NCBI GenBank assembly: GCA_029706075.1
Contig: JAINUG010000015.1
Location: 4,375,154 to 4,439,153, forward strand
Reading direction: 5' to 3'
Source: Aldrovandia affinis
Lineage: Eukaryota > Chordata > Actinopteri > Notacanthiformes > Halosauridae
Length of the DNA stretch: 64,000 bases
In this document: positions 46,568 through 56,230 of the stretch, in pieces
How the letters are laid out: every line of letters begins with the position of its first letter
Numbering within the stretch: the stretch's first letter is position 1
The notes under the pieces: generated by a model
What the model saw: the letters and a program-made list of their open reading frames with translations, nothing else
The model's database searches: none
What the model was told of the DNA's origin: nothing
Made by a program: the position numbers and the translations under genes

Positions 46568-47086
46568 CTAGCCTAGACTTGAATAGCCCAAGTGTTTCTG
46601 CCTTAAAACCCAACCTGGTAAGCTGTTCCAGGCATTGACAACTCTCTGTGTAAAGAAAAACGTCCTAATATCCGTGCAGAATTTGCCTTTAACTAATTTC
46701 CACCTGTGGCCTCTTGTTCTGCTGACCCCACTTATCTTTAAAAATATTTGGTAGTTCACTTTGTTAATCCCTTTTAGGAATTTAAAAACCTCAATAAAAT
46801 CCCCCCTAATTCTCCATTTGCTAAACTTAAATAGATTGAGTCCCTTAAGTCTATCCTCATAACTTTTACCTTTCATACCAGGTATCAATTTAGTTTCCCT
46901 TCTTTTAACTTTTTCAACAGCTTCTATATCTTTCTTGTAGTGCGGTGCCCAGAACTGCACACAGTACTCTAAGTGAGGTCTGACAAAGGCATTATATAAC
47001 ATTAATATAATCTCCTTTGATTTATACTCAATACTTTTTGCTATGTATCCCAGCATCCTGTTGGCCTTTTTCCATTGCTGTAGCAC
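46568..47086 (-). pseudogene. CR1 ORF2 C-terminal domain
   Basis: A 172-codon frame with KKANRMLGYIAKSIEYKS, then ALVRPHLEYCVQFW-type sequence (here AFVRPHLEYCVQFWAPHYKK), then KDIEAVEKVKRRETKLIPG and KGINKVNYQIF, all typical of the region after the RT core in CR1. It is out of frame with the RT core frame upstream. Confidence 0.9.
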
Positions 47087-47107
47087 ACTGCTTTGATGCA
47101 GATAGAA

Positions 47108-47515
47108 CTACAAGTCTTTTTCAAATTGAACACCTACTAACTTTTCTCCTCCCATAAAATACTCCCGTCTTATGTTTTTATTTCCCACATGCATAACTTT
47201 ACATTTAGCAATATTGAATGTCATCTGCCACGTATCTGCCCATTCTTGGATTTTGTTTAAATCATCTTGGATTACTTTAGTCAATTCCAAACCCCCAAAT
47301 TTTGTATCATCTGCAAATTTAACTATTTTGCTACTAACGTCCCTCTCAAGATCATTTATGTAAATAAGGAAGAGCAGAGGTCCCAGCACCGATCCCTGCG
47401 GTACACCACTGCCCACAGCACCTAGGTCAGATACGGCCCCACCTACTGTTACTCTTTGTATTTTGTATTCACATTTACAGCCAATTAAGAACCCACTCTG
47501 AAACAACTCCAGCAA
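47108..47515 (-). pseudogene. CR1 reverse transcriptase core, palm
   Basis: Contains GVPQGSVLGPLLFLIYINDL and VKFADDTKFGG, where the two aspartates of FADD are part of the polymerase active site. This part keeps its catalytic residues. It is separated by a frame change from the segment with YLDFQKAFDKVPHERL at 47,475-47,663. Confidence 0.92.
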
Positions 47516-47911
47516 TTCCTACTGAATCCATTTTAACAATGAGCCTCTCATGTGGTACCTTGTCAAATGCTTTCTGAAAGTCCAAATATATAATATCATA
47601 AGCCTGGCTCAGGTCAACACATGTTGTAGCCTCTTCAAAAAAGTCCAGGAGGTTGTTAGGCATGACCTCCCTTTGAGAAAACCACGTTGGCTCTCCCTTA
47701 AAATACTATTATTTTTCAAGAATGATTCCAACTTGTCTCTAATAATACATTCCAGTGTTTTACATGTGATGTAAGTTAAACTGACAGGCTTATAGTTCCC
47801 AGTACGGTCCCCCTTCTTATATATTGGAATTATACTCCAGTCATCTGGTATTTCTCCAGTGTTTATGGATTGCATATAAATATCTGTCAATGGTTTATAT
47901 ATCATTTCCAC
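47475..47911 (-). pseudogene. CR1 reverse transcriptase, fingers region
   Basis: Two overlapping frames carry the early RT motifs: IPDDWSIIPIYKKGDR and NYKPVSLTYITCKTLE (47,609-47,911), then YLDFQKAFDKVPHERL with its catalytic D (47,475-47,663). The overlap in different frames marks a frameshift. Confidence 0.9.
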
Positions 47912-48555
47912 AAGTTCTTTGAGTACTCTGGGATATATGCCATCAGGGCCTGCTGCCTTATTTGTCTTAAGTTTTTGTTGTTTTTGTAATACTTATCTCA
48001 AAGTCCTCCAAAACATTCTGTACATTGGCTATAGATTTAGGCATATTTATAACCTCTTCTCTAGTAAAGCTCTCAACAAAGTAACTGTTTAGTGTGTTTG
48101 CAATATCCTTATTATTATAAACCAAAGTTCCTTCCTTATTCTTAATGCAGTTAACCTCATCATTAGCTTTTTCTACTACAATATTGAAAAAACGTCTTAG
48201 GATTACATTTTGCATCTTGGGAAATTTTCATTTCAAACCGCCTTTTAGCTGCTTTTATTTCTTTTTTAGCCTTAGCCTGCATATTACAATAATCTAACTT
48301 GTTTCTCTCAGTTTTCCTTTTTATATACTCTGTACAGTCGCTTCTTTTGCCTCAAGATTTAGTCATCCACTGTGGAGACTGTTCTTTTCATCCTATTTTT
48401 CCTTACTTTTGGGATGAATTTACACTGTACATCTACAATAACCCTTTTAAATGTAGTCAATTTTTCATACCACATCTAAAAACTCCTCTTCACATTTACC
48501 CTGACCTGTCACTACTTCCAATTAATAGAAGTCGCCCATTATTAACATCTCTCCT

Positions 48556-48930
48556 TCAGCACAGGTTTGTTTTGTTATCAAAGAGCATAGTATTTATGCT
48601 ACTGTTTGAAGCTGTACTATAGCATACTCCTATATTAAGGCCCTTTTCATGACCTCCCAGTAATCTAATACAGATGTCCTCAAAAGGAATGAATGAGTTA
48701 ATACCTGGAATTTCCTGCACATTAAGATTGTCTTTCACATAAAGGGCCACCCCCCCTCCTCTTTTATTAGTTCTATCATTCCTAATCAATTTGTACCCCT
48801 CCACATTATATTTATCCCCATCCGCTGCGCCAAGCCATGTTTCAGTAATCCCAACGATGTCATAACCCCCATTCAACATGACAGCCTCCAGTTACAAAAA
48901 AATGTATTTTGTGCTTCTAGCATTTAAATA
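48556..48930 (-). pseudogene. CR1 AP endonuclease domain
   Basis: Encodes YDIVGITETWLGAADGD (catalytic E of the TETW motif), then RGGGVALYVKDNLNV and ICIRLLGGHEKGLNIGV, the central part of an apurinic-type endonuclease that nicks the target site. The C-terminal GDFN motif region is not in this frame. Confidence 0.88.
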
Positions 48931-49119
48931 CAGGAACTTCAGAGCCTTACTCACACTTACGTTGCCCTTCCCCTCCACACATAACTGTGCCGAACCACCT
49001 CTATTCACATTATGATCTAAAAAATCTTTATTAATTATATCCTTATTAGACTGGTAACTTCCATCTGGACAGTCTGTGCCTCCCTATCCTTAATACTGCC
49101 ACTAATTCCCCTCTCTGCC

Positions 49120-49565
49120 CCCCCAGTCCCTAGTTTTAATATTCCTCTGCTACCCTAAGCATAAGCTGGCCCAATGCAGCTGTACCCCTCTGGTTCAGGT
49201 GTAGCCCGTCCCACTTGTACAGGTCACCCCTGTTCCAAAAGGAGTCCCAGTGCCCCATAAACCTCTATCCCTTTCCTGCACCAGGTTTGTAGCCACGTGT
49301 TAAATCTCCATATAAAATTCTGCTTGCCTTTACTAGCACGTGGTACTAGCATATGGTACTGGCAGAATTCCAGAGAAGACCACCGTGAAGGTTCTGCTCC
49401 TTAACTTTGATCTTAATTCTATAAATTTGTCCTGCAGAACCTCAAGCCTACCCTTACCTATGTCATTGGTTCTAAAATGGACCATGACCACTGGATCCAC
49501 CCCTGCTCTGGCCAAGAGCTTGTCTGCAGGGATGAGTACTGTGAAAGGAGCCATACCTGTTACCC
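49120..49565 (-). pseudogene. CR1 ORF1 esterase-like piece
   Basis: Minus strand encodes PVVMVHFRTNDIGKGR, the block with the N and D residues usual in SGNH/GDSL hydrolase-like ORF1 proteins of CR1 and related LINEs, then VVFSGILPVP. Farther on, in another frame, a DLYKWDGLHLN-type block is visible near 49,205-49,240. The start of the ORF is not present. Confidence 0.75.
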
Positions 49566-49569
49566 TATA

Positions 49570-50090
49570 TTTATGCACAAAATGAAGAATGAATGAAATA
49601 TGAATTGACTTTGATGATAAGTCAATGCAAATGGGTGTTCTGTAGTTATCTGCCAAGGTTTTACTGCTGTTAATAAATATCTCCACCAATACATTCATTT
49701 AATGTTCTCTTTGAAGCTGCAAAAAAGTGAGTTATAACATGGAGATAATGTGTATATGCACAAACAGGGTTAGGCAAGCCTGGTCCTGGAGTGCCAGAGA
49801 TGTTTCTGGTTTTTGCTCCATCCAAACGGCATTGGTCTGTTTTATAAACCTCTCTGTAGAAAGCATGGGTGTGGCTGGTGCATAGCAGCCCTGTGCCAAA
49901 TCAATTAAATAAAATATGAGTGAAGTGAGCTTTGATTTGGACTGGGTTATTAAATGTGTTCTCAGTACCTTCCCACCTTGCACCAACCCCCATCTGGGTT
50001 TTATGCTTTTGCTTGTGTGATTTTAGCCTATGAATGTGGATCAGCTATAAATGGTATATAGTGGAATGTACTTAAACATGTTTTTATTTG
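49570..50090. repeat. Unassigned sequence containing a dispersed-repeat relic
   Basis: 49,765-49,830 reads gggttaggcaagcctggtcc and tggagtgccagagatg, a start common to a group of dispersed fish repeats (gctggtcctggagg type). Ends are not defined and no TIR is seen. Confidence 0.4.
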
Positions 50091-50094
50091 TTTC

Positions 50095-50930
50095 ATTTCC
50101 CACATGTTTTATTTCCCACATGCATGACTTTACATTTAGCCATCTGCCATGTTTCTGCCCATTCTTGGATTTTGTTTTAAATCGAAGATGATTTAAACAA
50201 ACAGGAATATTTTAAGGGGGGAGAAAAATTAGTAGGTGCTCAATTTGAAAAATACTTTTTTTTTCAAATGGAATTGTAGTTGATCAAAGTCTATCTGCAT
50301 CTAAGCAGTGTGCTACAGCAGTGAAAAAAGCCAACAGGATGGGAAACATAGCAAAAAGTATTGAGTATAAATCAAAGGAGGTTCTATTAATGTTATAGAA
50401 TGCCTTTGTCAGACTCACGTTGAGTACTGTGTGCAGTTCTGGGCACCACACTACAAGAAAGATATAGAAGCTCTTGAAAAAGTTCAAAGAAGGGCAACTA
50501 AATTGGTACCTGATATGAAAAGTAAAAGTTATGAGGATAGACTTAAGGCACTCAATCTATTCAAGTTTAGCAAACTGAGACTTTGGGGGGATTTAATTGA
50601 GGTTTTTACATTCCTAAAAGGGATTAACAAAGTGAATTATCAAATATTTTTTTAAGGTACGTTCGGTTAAACGAACAAGAGGCCACAGGTGGAAATTAGT
50701 TAAAGGAAAATCTGCACGGATATTAGGATTTTTTTTTTACACAGAGTTGTCAATGCCTGGAACAGCTTGCCAGGTCAGGTAATTGAGGCAGAAACACTTG
50801 GGCTATTCAAGTCCAGGCTAAATGCAGTACTAGATACTCTTTAGATTAGGACATGAGGAGTCTAGGTGGGCTGAACAGCCCGTTCGCATCATTATGCATT
50901 TTTATGTTTTTATGTTCTTATGTCTTGCTG
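50095..50930 (+). mobile_element. CR1-type LINE copy 3 with 5' inversion
   Basis: From about 50,193 to 50,930 the + strand is CR1 sense sequence (VQFWAPHYKKDIEALEKVQ at 50,431 on, 3' end tgggctgaacagcccgttc, then a ttatgttcttatg tail). The first ~98 bp (50,095-50,192) is CR1 in the opposite orientation and matches the stretch at 47,178-47,268. In the other copies these two stretches lie next to each other in one orientation. Such an inverted 5' piece is the product expected from twin priming. Confidence 0.88.
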
Positions 50931-50939
50931 AAAACATGT

Positions 50940-51970
50940 TACTGTGCAATTCTCAACAAGATGAATAAATTACGTTAATAAAGTCTTTATTTAAATGTTT
51001 GTCCACAGCCCAAACCAAATGAAAGAATTTAGCTGGCTGAATGAGATGTGGATTACATCTCAAATGTGGTGTAGCCGGGTAACTATTTACACACCTAATT
51101 TCCCCTTGTCCCCACATGACATACATTTGTATAGAAAGAGAAAGAGAGCCTATTTCATTTTTCTTTTAAAATTTGACATGCATTTTGTCCCTTGATATTT
51201 AATATAGGGCTGGATGACATCCCAGAAATATTCAGACCAGCTTTCAAGTATCTTAAAGAAAAAATAATCTCAGGCTCTCATTCACAGCCTTCAGCCATCT
51301 TTTATAGCCAGTGACCTGCTTGCCTCCTGCAGTAGCTGCTATACAATTAATTGTCAGACTTTAAAAACTGAAATCAATAATGTGATTCCATATTTTAGCT
51401 TCTCTTGCAGTCTCTTTTTTAACCTTTGACCCCTCCTACTTTTTGTACATTCCCAAACTTGATGTGCACTTGCTGAAACAATTTCCAAAGTGAAATCCTC
51501 TACCTACGTAAATTAAGTCTTCTATTCCATAGTTCAAAATGTTTCTTTCCTTCTTTTGCTTTCATTGGTAACCAACATAAGTCATAGATACCTTATTTCT
51601 GTTTCTTTGTCACACCTATACTCAAAATAGTAGTCATCACTAACCAATGTACGAAGTCCTTGCCAACCACAGGCCTACTTCCAACCTCCACTTTCATGCA
51701 AACAATCCTGTAAAAGATATGGGTCAATAGATCCAGCCCTACTTAAATTTCAACAATCCCTGAAATCTTTCAGTCATGTTCTAAGCCTGGGCAGAGTACT
51801 GGAATGGTCCTACTCAAAGTAACAGATGGTTTATGTATAGCTATAGGTTTCTAAAGTTTCTTAATTATTTTACACCAGAGTGACCTTATGACACAGTTGT
51901 CCATTTTATTATGCCACAGAGCCAAGGGCTTCAGTGCTTCTTTGTAAGAGACTTAAGTTGGCTTTAGTCA
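50940..51970. other. Unassigned AT-rich sequence
   Basis: No gene and no repeat family recognised. Confidence 0.5.
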
Positions 51971-51974
51971 TAAT

Positions 51975-52260
51975 AAACCCTCGGAGGGGTCCTTTTCAAG
52001 GCCAAACCTATCATTTGTAGTGTTCCCCAAGGATCTAATTTTGGCCCCATCTTGTTCATAATATACACTATCACTTGTGTTATAAACCTGTGTTGCCCCA
52101 CCTCTCAACTGTCTCGATGTGAAGCTAGACCCCCCACTCACCTTTGACATTAATGTAAAAATAATATGTACACTATGCTATCTCGCCACTATCTCAGATA
52201 TCTCAGATATATAGAAAGGTTGCATCCCATCCTCCAGCTACCAGTTGAAGAGAAGCTGTT
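51975..52260 (+). mobile_element. LINE reverse-transcriptase relic (L2-like)
   Basis: The + strand near 52,017-52,065 encodes SVPQGSNFGPILFIIYT, the RT GVPQGSxLGPxLFxIY motif. Near 52,110-52,155 it encodes DVKLDPPLTFDINVK, resembling the LGVxLDPsLTFxxHV stretch that normally follows the ADD motif. The part between them, with the catalytic ADD, is missing. Short, decayed copy. Confidence 0.7.
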
Positions 52261-52431
52261 CCAATTGCAAAGCCAGGATACAAAAAAAACCCAAATAGAT
52301 CAATATGTCAACACTGACAGCCAGTTAACTGCAGTATTTTTATTTATTTAACTGTTCTTTCACACCTCTGCTTCATATATTTTCCAAATACACAATGATC
52401 CAAACACCACTTTGCCGTAGCTGTGACAGGC

Positions 52432-52503
<72 letters not shown>
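52432..52503. repeat. (CA)n microsatellite, about 36 units
   Basis: Uninterrupted CA/AC repeat of about 72 bases; likely polymorphic. Confidence 0.97.
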
Positions 52504-52504
<1 letters not shown>

Positions 52505-53040
52505 GAACTGTGCTAAACTGGTGACTATGCTTTTTCTGCTCTGACTCTGTGGCTACGTAACGGCCTCACTTATCACCTGTGAACACTCCAAATAGTCTCT
52601 GCTTTAAAGCTGGCCTTAAAAATCCTGCAGTAGGTTATTTATAGCAAAATAAACTCAGCTTTGGAATGACCAACTCTTTTTTTTCATAGAAGCTGGCACA
52701 TACATTCCTCCCATTGAGATAAGACCTGAGGCAAAATGTCACATTTGTGCTCTAAATAATCTTTGAGAAACTGTGTCATTAATGAAAGTTTTTACCATTT
52801 GCCATTGTACCTACTCAAGCATACTCAAGATTTTTTTTTTTTTTTTAAACGTTGACTCCGCAATTTGGAATGCCTAATCATATTCTCAAGCTGCACTCAC
52901 TGCAACCCCCTGCTATCAATCTGGGAAAGCTTAGACAAACACACTGTGAAACCATGCTCTCCTCCAATATCATGTGATGTCAGCTGCTGCTTCTTTTCAC
53001 ACCGCAGTCTATGGGTTAAGCTTGCACAGACCTGAGTCAG
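52504..53040. other. Unassigned sequence
   Basis: Holds a T-run near 52,830-52,845. The 52,600-52,780 part could belong to an old LINE 3' region but has no diagnostic motif. Confidence 0.4.
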
Positions 53041-53042
53041 AG

Positions 53043-53297
53043 GACGACAGACACTTCATGTGCAGCTTTATACTGGCAGACCTTGGTGGTCCCATTGACC
53101 AGCAAGGGTCACTGGTGAGCAATGAGACGTGAATGACCTGGCCAACTGATTCCCTCCCTCCAATTGTGCATTGCCCCGCAGGGCTGTTGGCCATAGTTGG
53201 TATTGGCATGGTCTGGATTCGATACCAGACCCCAGGGCTTATCCACACATGGGAACAGTGCTTTAACAAGATGAGCCACCCAGCAGCCCAAGAGTTT
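53043..53297 (-). mobile_element. tRNA-derived SINE, third family
   Basis: Minus strand: gggtggctcatcttgttaaa (A-box side) and ggtatcgaatccagacc (B box), followed by a body with ccctgcggggcaatgcac and caattggaggg. Body differs from the 24/41-kb family, though both share the general tRNA-plus-gggcgg/attgg plan. No clear target duplication. Overlapping open frames on both strands are not genes. Confidence 0.65.
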
Positions 53298-53374
53298 TGT
53301 GTTGTGCTCCCCATTAAGAAGAATATATATCAATCATTTCTCTTTTGAAGAAGGGTATGGCAATATAGAAAATC

Positions 53375-53560
53375 TCAGGACTTCAGCATAGGGAAAAGTA
53401 GAGTAATAAATGTTAAAACCTCTGCAGATGACATCAAAATATTTGCTACAGATACTGACAGTTTCCATGCCTGTAAACAGCTAAATGTGTTGCGAGGGGC
53501 AAATGATTAACAACTAGATAAAGCGCTGTTTGCATGGTTTATACAAGCATGGGACCAGGA
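53375..53560 (+). mobile_element. Small LINE RT scrap
   Basis: Encodes VKTSADDIKIFATDTD near 53,415-53,460, resembling the (F/Y)ADDTxIF catalytic motif of LINE RT with its context. Too short for a clade call; could be part of the same old L2-like copy as 51,975-52,260. Confidence 0.45.
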
Positions 53561-53599
53561 TATTGCAATCTCTGGACCCATTTTAACAGAGAAAGCAAA

Positions 53600-54015
53600 G
53601 ATATTCAATTCACTGTTGGTGACGGAGAGATGGACTCCAAAGCATCGAACAGCTGGCTAAAGGAGATTTAAAAGCCATCACGGCATCAGTTTTCTGAGTG
53701 CGCAAGGTCCGAGATGGTGAGAGACGGTCCACTGATGTGGATGCAGTTGAGCCATTGATCACAGGATTAAAGTGGTTGGTTGAATAAATCCATTTGCGCA
53801 CGTTCACATTTTGAAATCATATCGGCTATGCATGTTATGTTATTTTAAATATTACTGGTTTATCCAACCTTTGATGTATCCACCGTACCTCTAGTCCAGA
53901 TGAGATCGATTATGCAGGAGTATACTGTATGTTCGTAAAAAAAAATTGACAATAGTAATATTTCTAAATAGATTTCAAATGGTTTTTTTTTTGTCAGTTA
54001 TGATATTAAACATAG
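53600..54015. other. Unassigned AT-rich sequence
   Basis: No gene or repeat recognised. Confidence 0.5.
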
Positions 54016-54023
54016 CCTATTGC

Positions 54024-55209
54024 TAGGGTTCTACCAAATTCACGGCCCATGAAATTAGGCTTTTGTCATGAAATCAACCACCTGCTGTGAAAACACTTAT
54101 TTTTGACTAATTGAGTGGTTAACATGAATTCCTTCAACATTTTGTGTGCACAAACAAATTAATTTGAGGTATTGATTGGTTAAATTGCAAACATCCAGGG
54201 CGGTGACAATCTAAATTTTCGAAAATAGCAAAATAGACCAAGCACAGCCTACCTAGCTAACGTCATTGCCAATGCTTCATCTTTACCTAGCTAATCTTTA
54301 TATTTTTCCAGTCTTTATCAAACTATCATAAATGAGCAAGTCAAAAGCTTCCAAAGATATGACAGCAGTCGATCGAGTCAAAGAATTCAGTGCAAACAAT
54401 GTTCACGCAGACAGAGGAATACTTTCTTGTACCAGCTTTACCAGTCTCTTTGGATCACACACCAAAGGCATCCATTCAACGCCATGTAGAGAGCGAGAGC
54501 CGCTCCAAGAAGCGGGCCTGCACAGAACGTCCGCTGCAGGGGGATTTTGCAAAGAAGCAGAAAACTATTTCTGCCCTTTTCAAAAAGTCGACCAAAAACA
54601 CAGACTACCGTTGTTTGGCTACTATGGAGTTACTCAAGGCAGTCTTGAGTGCCAACATACCACTGGAAAAACTGAACCATCCAAAGATGAGGGAGTATTT
54701 GCAGCGCAATGTTAAGAATGCTGGTTTTCTCCCAACTGCAAATAAACTGCAACAAGACTACCTTCCAAGGGTGTTTGAGGCACATGTTTAAGAGGTCAAA
54801 TCTCTTCTAAATTCATGCAAATCTTTTTCTATCATCTCTGACGAGTCCACGGACGACCAAGACAATTATGTGTTGCATGTAATTTTAGATTTTGTATCAG
54901 ACGAGCCTAGAGATACTCAAACAGAGACTATTACAACAGTGCTTACAGACTACGTTTACCAAGATGCAGTAAATTACACCACTGTTTCTCGAGCAATAAT
55001 TAAAATGCTATAAAAATATGTTGCAGACTTCAACAATGTGAGTGCTTTTATTAGCGACAATGCAACTTACATGACAAACGCATTCAGATTGGTCTTGTTT
55101 TTATCCGTTTATGGTAATGCCATGAAATTACGTGTTTTTTCATAATTTCCGTGAAATTAGGCATATTGAAAAATGTAAGTCCATGAAATTCACCTAAATT
55201 TGGTCCCTA
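54024..55209 (+). mobile_element. hAT element, 1,186 bp, with 8-bp target duplication
   Basis: The left end tagggttctaccaaattc and inverted right end tagggaccaaattt are short inverted repeats. The 8-bp repeat cctattgc flanks it exactly (54,016-54,023 and 55,210-55,217), diagnostic of the hAT superfamily. The ends also hold catgaaat words in both orientations. The N-terminal part of the transposase is recognisable and the C-terminal half, including the dimerisation domain, is missing, so the copy is nonautonomous by deletion. Confidence 0.93.
54332..55095 (+). pseudogene. hAT transposase N-terminal half, CGGBP1-like
   Basis: Starts MSKSKASKDMTAVDRVKEF, comparable to the TPLDRVTEF start of CGGBP1. 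A zinc-finger-like region near 54,415-54,480 is shifted out of frame. Then come ANIPLEKLNHPKMREYL and NAGFLPTANKLQQDYLP, close to the CGGBP1 motif EANIPLEKxDHPxxRxFL...IPKSDQLRRAYLP. Past a stop at 54,789, SFSIISDESTDDQDNYV and SAFISDNATYM match the hAT catalytic core (DESTD, SDN). At least one frameshift and two stops. CGGBP1 is a host CGG-repeat-binding protein derived from a hAT transposase. Confidence 0.82.
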
Positions 55210-55217
55210 CCTATTGC

Positions 55218-56230
55218 ATGATCCCAGCTTACTGCAAAGAAGGAGGGCATTACATTTTAGCTTAAGAGAACTATGATCATCATTCAAGGCAATACAAACA
55301 AATACAGTTTCTGCAGCAGCTCAGGATGTGTGTGTGCTAGGACGATTTTGCCCAGGTGGGTGGGTTGGTGGGGCTGGAGGCAAAGTGATGGTGCGCACTG
55401 TGACTGCCGCTCAATTGCGGAGAAGCTGAGGGAAGTTAGGGGTCATCCTGCCCGGGCGCGCATTACAAACTTTGTGCAAACAGAGGCCACCACTGGCAGC
55501 TATGTGAGCAGAAATAAGCGCTTTGATCACATCAAATAAACACTTAAACAGTACAAATTCCTTCTAGCAACATTACAAGTTCACTATGTGCCTCCAAATA
55601 AATCAGCCTGGGAGATATTAAAAAGTACATAGCCATGTTTTCTTCAGTTATTTTTGAAAAAAGTGCTTAAACATGTTGTGTTCTTCATTTATTTATTTTT
55701 GTCCCTCCATTATGTTCAGTTCTAAACTAGGAAACAATGTGCTTCACTGAGTGTACCGAACTTGTCTTGATGGCAAATTAAGAGGAAGGTGGGGGGGGGG
55801 TGGACTGCTAATCAGATTTGCGGACATGCATAGACATGCTGATAAGGGGAGAGATGAAGAGGTGGGAAACGGGCTTCAGAATCCACTGTCACACCGGCAC
55901 GAACCGCACAGTGACGGCGCGTGGTCTCTGTTGTGTCGAGCGATGGGTCACCCCCGCCACGCCTCGCTGCGCAACTCTATTATGAGGAGCCCCATTCGCA
56001 AACAGTCACAGACTCCCGTTGTCAACGGTGACAGGTAGGGGCACCATGAGCTACAGCCTCCAAGCAGTCTGGAGCAGGAGCCAATGGCCCAGGACTGCAG
56101 AGATTTATGAAGGGAGGATGCGATAGTGCGAACGTGAGGAGATGTACGGGACAAGTTCCACTGCTCAGCAGCAGTTGGAGAGGAGACACATAAAAGGGGA
56201 GGGAAATATGAAATTAACTTCAAATATCAG
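55218..56230. other. Unassigned, partly G+C-rich sequence
   Basis: A G-run lies near 55,790-55,800. 55,880-56,000 is CpG-richer (gtgacggcgcgtgg). Overlapping frames on both strands have no domain. Candidate regulatory sequence at best. Confidence 0.4.

Larger units (their letters stand above)
46526..49565 (-). mobile_element. CR1-type LINE copy 2, nearly full length
   Basis: About 3.0 kb on the minus strand with the CR1 order: ORF1 with an SGNH esterase-like piece, AP endonuclease, RT, C-terminal domain, then a 3' end with three gtttcta units (ctagaaa on the sense strand). Reading frames are broken at several points (for example near 47,095, 47,500 and 47,930), so it is inactive. The 5' end is cut off inside ORF1. 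Most complete of three CR1 copies in 15 kb. Confidence 0.92.

Noticed and set aside
49349-49372. tatggtactggcagaattcc, similar to microRNA miR-183
   Set aside because: It lies inside ORF1 of CR1 copy 2, differs from miR-183 within the seed, and I see no matching hairpin arm. Chance similarity.
52432-52503. CRISPR-like or satellite array
   Set aside because: A plain CA dinucleotide repeat without spacers. No CRISPR-type repeat-spacer pattern was seen anywhere.
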